Position numbers and translations under genes: made by a program. Source: Sandaracinomonas limnophila (GTDB lineage: Bacteria; Bacteroidota; Bacteroidia; Cytophagales; Spirosomataceae). From it: a stretch of 64,000 nucleotides of DNA. The stretch is from the NCBI RefSeq assembly GCF_004005965.1, contig NZ_SACY01000003.1, positions 518,420 to 582,419 of the forward strand, read 5' to 3'. Under the pieces are notes generated by a model. The model was not told where the DNA came from, searched no databases, and saw only the letters and a program-made list of their open reading frames with translations. Shown in pieces: positions 55,801 through 63,788 of the stretch; within the stretch, counting starts at the first letter, position 1, and every line of letters begins with the position of its first letter.

Positions 55801-55892
55801 TCCAAACAATTGTTTCTATAAACTATTGACTGCCCACTAACACTCCCTACCACCAGCAAAAATCCCAATAAAAAAAAGGTAAATTTTGTCAT
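52839..55892 (-). CDS. Large secreted propeller protein with T9SS type B (CHU_C) sorting domain
   Basis: 1017 residues from the ATG at 55892 (MTKFTFFLLGFLLVVGS, signal peptide ending near VSGQ); the frame opens 39 codons earlier without a reason to start there. A PKD-like N-terminal part (about 25-180) precedes a propeller-like region (about 250-580) with VKVMDVGNNSTIIDI and VCFSPDARLLYVSVNKP. Ig-like repeats follow, and the last 95 residues (ATFYPQWNWPTKDF to TENGAVLVVY, with FKVFNRWGILLYQKDY) are the gliding-associated sorting domain. The protein is a surface adhesin-like T9SS cargo, divergent from the porP-type gene. Confidence 0.85.
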   Translation of the reverse strand: MTKFTFFLLGFLLVVGSVSGQSIVYRNNCLDACNSKTNTVLEVKSITPFSTGTTFTWTINSQAYAPQTNISSLKHEFTSKGTFNASVVINSSGAITVLNTLVYIGGISSEIYLNDNQADTLKELCSGTSPNTVTLAVPSAYNNTNHSFRWFPNGESLSQITVEKEGCYSVKIFENGDLSNCYIEAKSKVKICGSYPNKPLVPTGIGGSSPLNCVNCPQWDLGNNVKVIFPTDGRPPYSATGPYIAPSNVAYYSINNKGANYLIGGLNSNGKVIYDNQNNKIGEVIDGDINMSNGVSIIPKKNCKGCNSIYYLITTSIVGGENKLFFHTIDLSLNNGHGGLLNQPQYDNLLLNYAVSQKISVIATSKGYELYALSENSEKLINFSIDETGISKESITTINSPIVGAELGNMNVSKDNSKIAIALPPGKVKVMDVGNNSTIIDIPISGGEVNGVCFSPDARLLYVSVNKPMGGSDVLQFLLDTTNVIASNKHVMSTPGKIGAIQLDPARGTKLYASRNGEKHFFSIDKPNTRIYNAGSATTAGLNYFDPLILPVGLGLGLPNNVTSNNQDGGPPSLSMECKGLSYSFKMDKDLCEKNKNTSVKWELYYFGKNYVKMLKDVLNNNGQKEVNNAAAISMTTLGSSIIDINSTSNYDFNLDPTKSGYYVLVAKVTNNCVTDYVLDAQVFFIQILRPFKLKNQIDIIRSANFGNSPSCNFPNYTITPIPVLSAATSVPTVPPNDLLVPGDFPISYNWSNNTTTPSLTIPFPSGAGNYTLEIKDPATGCSDKSSTLVKFYTENDLPPQNNWNICMDDPFPLKKLDIFPNAQNLSFAWTITQPGNIVNPIPSDHPTNFIKNFIDIDRDGRYNVVITDNDSCRLVREFVVDDKCNAKVIAPTVFRPNLNGVKPATFYPQWNWPTKDFLDKPTYIPNTFRTYNRNRTIIKSFKVFNRWGILLYQKDYDPVEFVKSTFEMELPSNGWDGTYQGKLVPQDTYAWVIEYESLDFPQKGLMTENGAVLVVY

Positions 55893-55989
55893 TCTTAGGC
55901 AATTCAAAATTGAAAAATTATATTCCAAATTACTACAAATTATTGATTTTAAGAAAATAAGGCGTAAATTGCTGGGCTTTGGCCTACAA

Positions 55990-57063
55990 ATGAAGAGAAT
56001 TTTAACCATATTATTTTCGACAATCCTGCTTGCATCCGCAACTCAAGTTGCTCATGCACAAGACCCCCAATTGTCGCAATTCTATGCCTCTCCTTTGCTC
56101 ATTTCTCCAGCCTTTGCGGGTATCAACAATACCAGTAAAATCCATTTCATCCATAGAAATCAATGGCCAAATTTAAGTGCAAATTACCAATATTCCGCCA
56201 TTAGTGCAGAATTGGCATTGCCAGAGAATAATGCAGGCCTAGGACTCGTATTGAGCAATGATGTGCAATTTTCCAACCTAAGAACTACCACTTTGGCAGG
56301 GCAATATGCATACCATCTGACTGTTTCAGAAGACCAATTCGTATCATTTGGTTTACAAGCAGCCTATGTAAATAAAGGATTAGACCTAAGTAATCTGATT
56401 TGGTCGAACCAAATGTTAGATGTTCTTACCGGCAACAGAGGAGCAACAATTGCACCAGATCCTATAATTTCAAATTTAATTCCCAATAAACACTACATAG
56501 ATTTAGGTGTAGGTACCATGATCAATAGAGGAAATTCTTGGTTGGGACTTTCTGTAGATCACCTAAACAAACCCGACAAATCTTTGTTCCAAAACACCGG
56601 CATACCCAATTTTTTACCTATGAAATATTCTTTACAATTAGGTACAAAAATTATGTTAGAAGATCCTTATTATTCAACAGGAACTGTTGAAAACATGAAA
56701 AATGAGAAAAGTTTTTCACCTGTACTTCATTTCAAAAAACAAGGAGATTACGAGCAAATGGATTTGGGTGCGTATTTTACCTACTCTCCACTTACCCTTG
56801 GAGTTTGGTACCGAGGACTACCCTATAAAAAAGATATTCAAAACAAATTTGGCAGTAGTGAATCTATTGTATTACTCTTGGGTTACCACAAAGACAACTT
56901 TTCTGTCGGATATTCTTACGACACCACAATTTCATCGCTTGGTCCATCCAGCGGTGGTGCCCATGAATTATCCCTAAGCTACACCTTTGATTTCTTTGGA
57001 GACGCTAAAAAAGCCTTACGAAATAAATTATTTCAGAGGGGGTATGTGTGTCCGAGGCTTTAA
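55990..57063 (+). CDS. PorP/SprF-family type IX secretion outer-membrane protein
   Basis: About 357 residues from the ATG at 55990 (signal peptide MKRILTILFSTILLAS, cleavage near AHAQ). DPQLSQFYASPLLISPAFAG is the classic PorP/SprF start, followed by HFIHRNQWPNL, strands with GLGLVLSNDVQF and the C-terminal GYSYDTTISSLGPSSGGAHELS block. These are barrel proteins that hold type B T9SS cargo on the cell surface. Pairing with the divergent CHU_C protein (98 nt away) fits a cargo-anchor couple. The frame opens seven codons earlier at a TTG, which I reject because of the signal peptide. Confidence 0.9.
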   Translation: MKRILTILFSTILLASATQVAHAQDPQLSQFYASPLLISPAFAGINNTSKIHFIHRNQWPNLSANYQYSAISAELALPENNAGLGLVLSNDVQFSNLRTTTLAGQYAYHLTVSEDQFVSFGLQAAYVNKGLDLSNLIWSNQMLDVLTGNRGATIAPDPIISNLIPNKHYIDLGVGTMINRGNSWLGLSVDHLNKPDKSLFQNTGIPNFLPMKYSLQLGTKIMLEDPYYSTGTVENMKNEKSFSPVLHFKKQGDYEQMDLGAYFTYSPLTLGVWYRGLPYKKDIQNKFGSSESIVLLLGYHKDNFSVGYSYDTTISSLGPSSGGAHELSLSYTFDFFGDAKKALRNKLFQRGYVCPRL

Positions 57064-57065
57064 TA

Positions 57066-57300
57066 AAGTGAACAGAGTGAGCTAGTGAGCAGAGTGAGCC
57101 GGTGAACAAGTGAGCTAGTGAGGAAGTTAGCCAATGAGTGGGTGTACAAGAAAGTCAGTATGTGAATGGGTAAGTAAAATTGAAGCAATATTAAAGTGCA
57201 AAATTCCTTATTTGAGTTACTAGCTCACTAGGTAACTAGCTCACTAGCTCACTAGCTCACTCTGCTCACTGGCTAACTGGCTAACTGGCTCACTGGCTCA
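57066..57300. repeat. Large octamer array (GTGAGCNN) with inverted arms between porP and crtZ
   Basis: Left arm (57066-57140) of GTGAGCTA-type units and right arm (57217-57300) of TAGCTCAC and TGGCTAAC units in the opposite sense; the 15-mer GTGAGCAGAGTGAGC at 57085-57099 has its perfect inverse at 57255-57269. About 75 nt of plain sequence lies between. The crtZ stop codon TGA lies in the last unit. Same family as the array at 35439-35520. Confidence 0.8.
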
Positions 57301-57723
57301 CTTTGCAAACAAAAACCCAAAATACCTTGCCCCTTTCTTCGTATGCACCTCATGATGCACATAATGGGCTTTTGTGATTTTATTCAAGTAGGCATTTTTG
57401 CTTTTAAATTTAATTTTAATGCGACGGTGAACAATTACATCGTGAAATAGAAAATAACAAATTCCATAAAGTGTCACACCAATTCCCATCCAAAAAAGGA
57501 AGCTTAAATTGGGATTCAGATCTCCCACCACGATTAAAATCGTAGCAAATAATCCAAATCCGACTGAGAACAAATCATTTTTTTCAAATACATTTTTATG
57601 ATGTACATGATGCGACTCATGCCATCTCCACATAAATCCATGCATGATATACTTATGAATCACCCAAGCTGCGCCTTCCATGGAGATGAATGTGAGTAAA
57701 GTAATTAGTACGGGGAAAAACAT
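57298..57723 (-). CDS. crtZ: CrtZ-type beta-carotene hydroxylase
   Basis: 141 residues from the ATG at 57723; the upstream frame (MIIFVFNFQLSTFNFQL) is a translated heptamer array and is rejected. Four membrane segments hold the di-iron His clusters HKYIMHGFMWRWHESHHVHHK and later FHDVIVHRRIK and HYVHHEVHTKKG. NDLFSVGFG follows the second cluster as in CrtZ. It hydroxylates the ionone rings of beta-carotene, giving zeaxanthin; other crt genes are not in the window. Both its leader and its stop codon are made of tandem repeat DNA. Confidence 0.88.
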   Translation of the reverse strand: MFFPVLITLLTFISMEGAAWVIHKYIMHGFMWRWHESHHVHHKNVFEKNDLFSVGFGLFATILIVVGDLNPNLSFLFWMGIGVTLYGICYFLFHDVIVHRRIKIKFKSKNAYLNKITKAHYVHHEVHTKKGARYFGFLFAK

Positions 57724-57727
57724 GATA

Positions 57728-57762
57728 AGTTGAAAGTTGAAAGTGGAAAGTTGAAAGTTGAA
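57728..57762. repeat. Heptamer array (AGTTGAA / TTCAACT) forming the crtZ leader
   Basis: Five units, four AGTTGAA and one AGTGGAA. It ends 5 nt before the crtZ start codon, so the crtZ ribosome-binding region is repeat sequence. It is inverted relative to the related CTTTCCA array at 57841-57875. Confidence 0.75.
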
Positions 57763-57791
57763 AACAAAAATAATCATAAACTATTAAACTG

Positions 57792-57833
57792 CCATAACCC
57801 ATAACCCATAACCCATAACCCATAACTCATAAT
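57792..57833. repeat. Heptamer array (CCATAAC) between crtZ and valS
   Basis: Five CCATAAC units and one TCATAAT. It is the inverted TTATGGG form of the TTATGAG family found at 40183, 44875 and 63776. Confidence 0.8.
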
Positions 57834-57840
57834 TCAAAAA

Positions 57841-57875
57841 CTTTCCACTTTCCACTTTCCACTTTCCACTTTTTA
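57841..57875. repeat. Heptamer array (CTTTCCA) abutting the valS promoter
   Basis: Four exact CTTTCCA units and a degenerate CTTTTTA. The array ends one base before the -7 box, so the whole -33 region of valS lies in repeat sequence (TTTC in place of TTTG). Confidence 0.8.
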
Positions 57876-57876
57876 G

Positions 57877-57884
57877 TATCTTTG
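57877..57884 (+). promoter_or_regulatory. -7 element of valS, next to the heptamer array
   Basis: TATCTTTG, then TAGTT and the ATG at 57890. Transcription would start one or two bases before the ATG. Confidence 0.5.
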
Positions 57885-57889
57885 TAGTT

Positions 57890-60514
57890 ATGATTGATAA
57901 GAATTACGCCCCGCAAGAAATAGAAAACAAATGGTATGCATTTTGGATGGAGAACAAACTTTTTGCTTCCAAACCTAATCCAAATAAAGAACCTTACAGT
58001 ATCGTAATTCCACCACCCAATGTAACAGGTGTGTTGCACATGGGACACATGTTGAACAATACCATTCAAGACGTTCTAATTAGAAAGGCGCGTATGGAAG
58101 GCAAGGAAGCATGTTGGGTACCCGGAACCGACCATGCATCTATTGCAACTGAAGCAAAAGTGGTGGCTATGCTAAAAGAAAAAGGAATCGAGAAAAAAGA
58201 TATTTCTCGTGAAGAATTCCTTTCACATGCATTCGAATGGAAAGAAAAATACGGAGGAATAATTCTTGAACAATTGAAAAAATTAGGTGCTTCCTGCGAC
58301 TGGGATCGTACGCGATTCACAATGGAGCCCAAATTATACCAAGCTGTAATTGATACGTTTGTTCGTTTATACAACAAAGGTTTAATATATCGTGGCGTTC
58401 GAATGGTCAATTGGGATCCACAAGGAAAAACAGCCTTGTCTGACGAAGAGGTAATCTACAAAGATGTACAAGCAAAATTGTTCCATATCCAATATCCACT
58501 TTCTGATGGATCTGGCTCTGTAACTATTGCAACAACGCGTCCGGAAACTATCATGGCCGACTCCGCCATCTGTGTGAATCCTGCCGATGAAAGATATCTA
58601 CACTTGCATGGCAAAAAAGTAAAAATCCCTTTAATAGATCGTGAAATTAGCATCATTCCTGATGAATATGTAAGTTTAGAATTTGGAACTGGTTGTTTAA
58701 AAGTTACACCTGCCCACGATTTGAATGACTACGAATTAGGTTTAAAACATAAATTACCAGTAATCGACATTTTAAACGATGACGGAACCTTAAACGAAAA
58801 GGCGCAAATTTATGTAGGCGTTGACCGTTTTGAGGCAAGAAAAAGAATTGTCAAAGAATTGAACGAAAAAGGGTTTTTAGTTCAAACAGAAGAATACAAA
58901 TCAACTGTTGGAACTTCAGAAAGAACAGGTGCTGTAATTGAACCCAAACTTTCCTTGCAATGGTTCCTTAAAATGGAGGATTTGGCAAAACCAGCTTTGG
59001 AAAATGTCATGAACGACAACATCCAATTGGTGCCTGCTAAATTCAAAAATACCTATCGCTCTTGGATGGAAAATGTGAGAGATTGGTGTATTTCTCGACA
59101 ATTGTGGTGGGGACAACAAATTCCAGCATTTTATTTACAAGACGGCACGGTAATTGTTGCAAGCGACAAAAAAGAAGCCTTAAAAATTGCGCGTGAAAAA
59201 TACCAATTATTTGCCTTAGTAGAAGACGATTTAACACAAGATCCAGACGTTTTAGACACCTGGTTCTCTTCTTGGTTATGGCCAATTTCTGTATTTGATG
59301 GCATTGAAAATCCAGAAAATGAGGAAATATCTTATTATTACCCAACCAACGATTTAGTTACAGGTCCAGATATTTTATTCTTCTGGGTTGCCCGAATGAT
59401 CATGGCGGGATATGAGTGGAGAGGGGAATTACCTTTTAGAAATGTTTATTTAACGGGTATTGTGAGAGATAAATTGGGCCGAAAAATGTCCAAATCTTTA
59501 GGAAATAGCCCTGACCCTTTGGATTTAATTGAACAATTTGGGGCTGATGGAGTTCGTTCTGGACTTTTATTTTCTGCACCTGCAGGAAATGATTTATTGT
59601 TCGACGAAAAGCTTTGCGAGCAAGGCAGAAACTTCTCCAACAAAATCTGGAATGCCTTCCGATTGGTAAAAGGACTACAAATTGAAGAGGGAAATAATTT
59701 ACCTGAGCATACCTTAGCCATTGAATGGTTCCAATCGAAATTCAACCAAACATTGGTGGAAATCCAAGACCATTTTAGCAAATTTAGAATTTCTGATGCT
59801 ATTTTGGCCATCTACAATTTAATTTGGGACGATTTTTGCGGCAAGTATTTAGAGATTATTAAACCTGCATACCAAAGCCCAATCAGAAAGGAAACGCTAG
59901 AGGCAACCTTGAATATATTCGACCAATTAATGCGTTTATTGCATCCATACATGCCATTTATCACAGAAGAAATCTGGCAAAACATGGAAGAAAGAAAAGC
60001 GGGAGAAAGTATTTGTAGAGCTGAATTCCCAAAAGGAGGGCCATCAAACACCGGCCTTTTGTCACAATTTGAACAACTATTTGAAATCATTTCAAAGGTT
60101 CGGGAAATCAGAAACACGAAACAACTTTCGCCAAAATTGGCCTTGGCATTATATATCAAAACAAGTAATGCATCTCAATATGCTGCCATTGAACCAATTT
60201 TAATCAAATTGGCTAATTTGGAAAATGTTCAATTCACTGATAATGTAGTTTCAGATGCACAAACATTTGTAGTAAAAGCAGATCAGTTTTTTGTTCCTTT
60301 GGAATTAAACCAAGATCCGGCAGAGGTTAAGGCAGAGGCTGAAAAAGAATTAGGCTATTTGGAAGGATTTAAAAAATCTGTAGAGGCTAAATTAGCAAAC
60401 GAACGATTTGTCCAAAATGCAAAGGCGGATTTAGTGGAGAGAGAAAGACAGAAATTAGCAGATGCTGTAAACAAAATAAAATCTTTGAAAGAAATTTTGG
60501 AAAAACTGGCTTAA
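57890..60514 (+). CDS. valS: Valyl-tRNA synthetase
   Basis: 874 residues, class I. The HIGH motif reads HMGHM in PPNVTGVLHMGHMLNNT, the KMSKS motif is KMSKSLGNSPDPLDLI; GTDHASIATEAKV and the editing domain TTRPETIMADSAICVNP are typical of ValRS, and a C-terminal coiled coil (about 810-870) is present. It charges tRNA-Val and clears mischarged Thr. It is followed by gldB with a shared base (TAATG). Confidence 0.97.
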   Translation: MIDKNYAPQEIENKWYAFWMENKLFASKPNPNKEPYSIVIPPPNVTGVLHMGHMLNNTIQDVLIRKARMEGKEACWVPGTDHASIATEAKVVAMLKEKGIEKKDISREEFLSHAFEWKEKYGGIILEQLKKLGASCDWDRTRFTMEPKLYQAVIDTFVRLYNKGLIYRGVRMVNWDPQGKTALSDEEVIYKDVQAKLFHIQYPLSDGSGSVTIATTRPETIMADSAICVNPADERYLHLHGKKVKIPLIDREISIIPDEYVSLEFGTGCLKVTPAHDLNDYELGLKHKLPVIDILNDDGTLNEKAQIYVGVDRFEARKRIVKELNEKGFLVQTEEYKSTVGTSERTGAVIEPKLSLQWFLKMEDLAKPALENVMNDNIQLVPAKFKNTYRSWMENVRDWCISRQLWWGQQIPAFYLQDGTVIVASDKKEALKIAREKYQLFALVEDDLTQDPDVLDTWFSSWLWPISVFDGIENPENEEISYYYPTNDLVTGPDILFFWVARMIMAGYEWRGELPFRNVYLTGIVRDKLGRKMSKSLGNSPDPLDLIEQFGADGVRSGLLFSAPAGNDLLFDEKLCEQGRNFSNKIWNAFRLVKGLQIEEGNNLPEHTLAIEWFQSKFNQTLVEIQDHFSKFRISDAILAIYNLIWDDFCGKYLEIIKPAYQSPIRKETLEATLNIFDQLMRLLHPYMPFITEEIWQNMEERKAGESICRAEFPKGGPSNTGLLSQFEQLFEIISKVREIRNTKQLSPKLALALYIKTSNASQYAAIEPILIKLANLENVQFTDNVVSDAQTFVVKADQFFVPLELNQDPAEVKAEAEKELGYLEGFKKSVEAKLANERFVQNAKADLVERERQKLADAVNKIKSLKEILEKLA

Positions 60515-61548
60515 TGAAAATTAAAATAATTTTTATTGGGGTATTTTTAATCGGCCTAGCAGGTATATTTTCTTGTAATGAAAACAAGAAAAATACCATT
60601 GAAAATCCTGAAGTAAAAATCAAATTAGATGTATTTCATTTAGAAGAGGAATTTTTTGCTGCAAAATCTGTTGAAAGAATTGATTCAATTCTCTTTGAAA
60701 ATTCAGATGTTTTGGAATTATATTTTAATACGCCAAAAGCCCAAAGAAAATCTTTAGCCAATGCCCTTTTCAACATTTATCAAAATAAAGATTTTAAAGA
60801 CTTTTACAGTCAATCTAAACAAAAAGATTTTTTTGGCACAAATCAATGGCAAATTCAATTAGAAAATGCCTTCAACAAATTGGTGCAATTATATCCAAAT
60901 ATACCTGCACCAACCATCAAAACAGTATTTACGGGCTTTGGTGGAGCAGGACAATTCCCAGCACAACATTTAGTAGTTTCTGACACACTGATTATTATTG
61001 GATTAGATTATTTCATGGGTTCAAAAGGTAAATACATTGCTCCAGAGTTATACGATTACCAAGTAAAACGATTAGAACCCAACGGTTTAGCGGGACAAAT
61101 TTTATTACAATATTCTTCGCTTGTTAATAAACACCAGGATGCAAACAGAACACTTTTAAGTGATATCATCTGGTACGGGAAGGCCCTATATTTTACAAAA
61201 AATCTAATACCTGAAATTCCAGATAGTACGTTATTTGGATACACAAGCAAAGAATTGTCCGAAGTAAATCAATTCCAAAACCAAATTTGGGAACATTTTA
61301 TAGGCAATTCCTTGTTGTACAAAAGTGACTCTTACACAAAAACAAAATATGTAGGAGAAAGACCCAAAACACCTGAAATTGGACCTTCTTGTCCAGGATC
61401 TATTGGTCGATGGCTAGGTTATACAATTGTTGACCACTATCAAAAAAATAACACAGGTAAAAAATTAAGCGACCTCATGAAAATGGATGATGCTCAAAAG
61501 ATTTTACAAGAATCAGGGTATCGGGGGAAGTCGGAAGAAAATAAATAA
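60514..61548 (+). CDS. gldB: Gliding motility lipoprotein GldB
   Basis: 344 residues. Residues 1-20 form a lipoprotein signal with Cys21 (GIFSCNEN). FTGFGGAGQFPAQHLVVSDTL, IGLDYFMGSKGKYIAPELY, and the C-terminal GPSCPGSIGRWLGYTIVDHY match GldB proteins of gliding Bacteroidota. GldB is an inner-membrane or periplasmic-facing lipoprotein needed for gliding and full T9SS function in Flavobacterium. Here gldC is not adjacent; it is translationally coupled to valS and followed one base later by an ABC exporter. Confidence 0.82.
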   Translation: MKIKIIFIGVFLIGLAGIFSCNENKKNTIENPEVKIKLDVFHLEEEFFAAKSVERIDSILFENSDVLELYFNTPKAQRKSLANALFNIYQNKDFKDFYSQSKQKDFFGTNQWQIQLENAFNKLVQLYPNIPAPTIKTVFTGFGGAGQFPAQHLVVSDTLIIIGLDYFMGSKGKYIAPELYDYQVKRLEPNGLAGQILLQYSSLVNKHQDANRTLLSDIIWYGKALYFTKNLIPEIPDSTLFGYTSKELSEVNQFQNQIWEHFIGNSLLYKSDSYTKTKYVGERPKTPEIGPSCPGSIGRWLGYTIVDHYQKNNTGKKLSDLMKMDDAQKILQESGYRGKSEENK

Positions 61549-61549
61549 C

Positions 61550-63373
61550 ATGGCAAAAAGGCATGAAAGTTTTGGCGCAGGAGTTGATGCCAAAGATAAG
61601 ATAAAGGTTAGTAAAGAAGGTATTTTAAAAGCCTTAAAAATCTATCGATTCGTATTACCTTACAAATGGACCTTTGTTTCGGGTATCATTTTTCTTGTTT
61701 TATCGAATTTAACTACTTTAAGTTTCCCACTTTTGATTGGAGAAATGACCAAGGTAATTGAAGGAAAATCCAACTACGACATAAATACTGTTACCTTATT
61801 TTTTATCAGTATTTTAGTTGTTCAGGCTGTTTTATCTTTTTTCAGAATATTTACCTTCACAAGAGTAAGTGAATGGGCTATGCGAGATATGCGTCAGGCT
61901 TTGTACGGGAAAATTATAACCTTACCAATATTTCATTTTGAAAAGCGTCGTGTAGGGGAATTAATGAGTAGAATTACATCTGACATCACTCAATTACAAG
62001 ATGTTTTATCGATCACACTTGCAGAGTTCTTTAGGCAATTATTTACTTTGGTTGGAGGAGTTGCCCTCATCACCTATTTATCGTGGAAACTTACCTTGTT
62101 TATGCTTTGTACATTTCCATTTTTGGTTTTAGCTGCCATTATTTTTGGTAAATACATTCGTAAAATTTCCAAAAAATCACAAGATGAATTAGCGTATACC
62201 AATATTATAGTTGAAGAGACCTTACAGTCGATAACAGCTGTAAAAGCCTTTACCAATGAACGTTGGGAGGTAAACAGATACACAAATTCCTTACAAAAAG
62301 TAGTACAACAAGCATTATTGGCTGCAACATTTAGAGGAGGATTCGTAAGTTTTATCATCTTTGCCTTATTTGGTGGAATTGTGGCGGTGGTTTGGTTTGG
62401 GGCTAGATTAGTAGCAAATGGAGACATTATTTTAGCAGATTTATTAACCTTTATTTTTTACACAGCCTTCATTGGAGGTTCAGTTGGAGGATTAGGTGAT
62501 ATTTATGCACAATTACAAAAAACTATTGGTGCATCTGAGAGAATATTAGAAATCTTAAATGATCCTTCAGAAATTGAATTGGAAAACAATAAATCCATTG
62601 AAACCCCTTTATTTGGAACCATAGAATTAAAAGATTTACATTTTACCTACCCAAGTAGAAAAGAATTAGAAATATTAAAGGGAATTAATTTTACCATTCA
62701 ACCTGGTCAGAAAATAGCAATTGTTGGACCATCTGGAACCGGAAAATCAACATTAGCACAATTATTAATGCGTTTTTACGAACCAAGCACAGGAGGAATA
62801 TACTTAAATGGGAAAAATATAACTGATTTACCTGTAGAATCATGGAGAAAATTAGTAGCCATGGTACCGCAAGAGGTCTTATTATTTGGTGGGAGTATTC
62901 GAGAAAATATTGGATATGGCAATCCCAATGCAAGTCAGGAAGAAATAGAAAAAGCAGCCGAATTGGCCTTTGCAAAAGATTTTATTGAGGCCTTTCCTGA
63001 AAAGTGGGATACATTGGTAGGAGAAAGAGGAGTGAAATTATCTGGTGGACAACGTCAACGGATTGCAATTGCTAGAGCTATCTTAAAAGATCCTAAATTT
63101 TTATTATTAGATGAAGCTACAAGTGCTCTCGATTCGGAATCAGAAAAATGGGTTCAGAGTGCCTTAGAGGAATTAATGAAAAACAGAACATCAGTAATCA
63201 TTGCTCACCGACTTTCAACCATCAGAAGCGCAGATATAATACTTGTAATGCAAGAAGGGAAGATAGTTGAAATGGGAAATCATGAAACTTTAATTGCAAA
63301 AAAATCAGGAGTTTACCAAAAAATGGTAAAATTGCAAGGAAATCAAATTATAGAATCAGTTGACAACAATTAA
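61550..63373 (+). CDS. ABC exporter, fused membrane and ATPase domains
   Basis: 607 residues from the ATG at 61550, one base after the gldB stop; the frame extends 21 codons into gldB but that part is out-of-frame gldB. Six membrane segments (about 35-320), then Walker A GPSGTGKSTLAQLL, signature LSGGQRQRIAIARA, Walker B FLLLDEATSALD and H-loop IAHRLST. It is a homodimeric exporter of the MsbA/multidrug type; substrate unknown. The Fur-like gene overlaps its last 14 bases. Confidence 0.92.
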   Translation: MAKRHESFGAGVDAKDKIKVSKEGILKALKIYRFVLPYKWTFVSGIIFLVLSNLTTLSFPLLIGEMTKVIEGKSNYDINTVTLFFISILVVQAVLSFFRIFTFTRVSEWAMRDMRQALYGKIITLPIFHFEKRRVGELMSRITSDITQLQDVLSITLAEFFRQLFTLVGGVALITYLSWKLTLFMLCTFPFLVLAAIIFGKYIRKISKKSQDELAYTNIIVEETLQSITAVKAFTNERWEVNRYTNSLQKVVQQALLAATFRGGFVSFIIFALFGGIVAVVWFGARLVANGDIILADLLTFIFYTAFIGGSVGGLGDIYAQLQKTIGASERILEILNDPSEIELENNKSIETPLFGTIELKDLHFTYPSRKELEILKGINFTIQPGQKIAIVGPSGTGKSTLAQLLMRFYEPSTGGIYLNGKNITDLPVESWRKLVAMVPQEVLLFGGSIRENIGYGNPNASQEEIEKAAELAFAKDFIEAFPEKWDTLVGERGVKLSGGQRQRIAIARAILKDPKFLLLDEATSALDSESEKWVQSALEELMKNRTSVIIAHRLSTIRSADIILVMQEGKIVEMGNHETLIAKKSGVYQKMVKLQGNQIIESVDNN

Positions 63374-63788
63374 AGTAAAATTAGAGAAATTCAAATTGCG
63401 AACTACTCCTTGTAGGGAGGAAGTGCTACAATTATTTGAATTGAATCATTTTGCACAGAGTCAAGGAGAAATTGAATCTGAATTAGCGAACCAATTCGAT
63501 CGAGTTACTATTTACAGAACCTTAAAAAGTTTTTTAAGTTCAGGATTAATCCACAAAGTATTAGATGATGAAGGAGGAGTAAAATATGCTCTTTGTAAAG
63601 AACTATGTCATCATCAAGAAGGAGCTCACCATCAACATGACCACGTACATTTTAAATGCATTCAATGTGGCCAGACAACTTGTTTAGAGATAGAAATACC
63701 TAAAATCAATTTACCTGAAGGGTATATTAAACAAGAGAGTAATTTATTGATACAGGGAAAGTGTTTTGGATGTAATTATGAGTTATGA
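63360..63788 (+). CDS. Fur-family metal-responsive transcriptional regulator
   Basis: 142 residues from a TTG at 63360 overlapping the ABC gene; the protein has no internal Met, so no ATG start exists. The winged helix is LRTTPCREEVLQLFELN to DRVTIYRTLKSFLSSGLIHKV; the metal domain has HHQEGAHHQHDHVHFKC and two CxxC pairs, CIQCGQ and CFGC, the structural zinc site. It could be Fur, Zur or PerR-like; Zur is favoured by His richness but this is inference. The last residues NYEL and the TGA stop are encoded by a TTATGAG array. Confidence 0.86.
   Translation: MTTIKVKLEKFKLRTTPCREEVLQLFELNHFAQSQGEIESELANQFDRVTIYRTLKSFLSSGLIHKVLDDEGGVKYALCKELCHHQEGAHHQHDHVHFKCIQCGQTTCLEIEIPKINLPEGYIKQESNLLIQGKCFGCNYEL

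Noticed and set aside
55969..55989. Seven-codon extension of the PorP/SprF gene from a TTG
   Set aside because: The ATG at 55990 begins a proper signal peptide; the extension would bury it.
57724..57777. 18-codon N-terminal extension of CrtZ (MIIFVFNFQLSTFNFQL)
   Set aside because: It is the AGTTGAA heptamer array in translation; the CrtZ N-terminus MFFPVLITLL starts at 57723.
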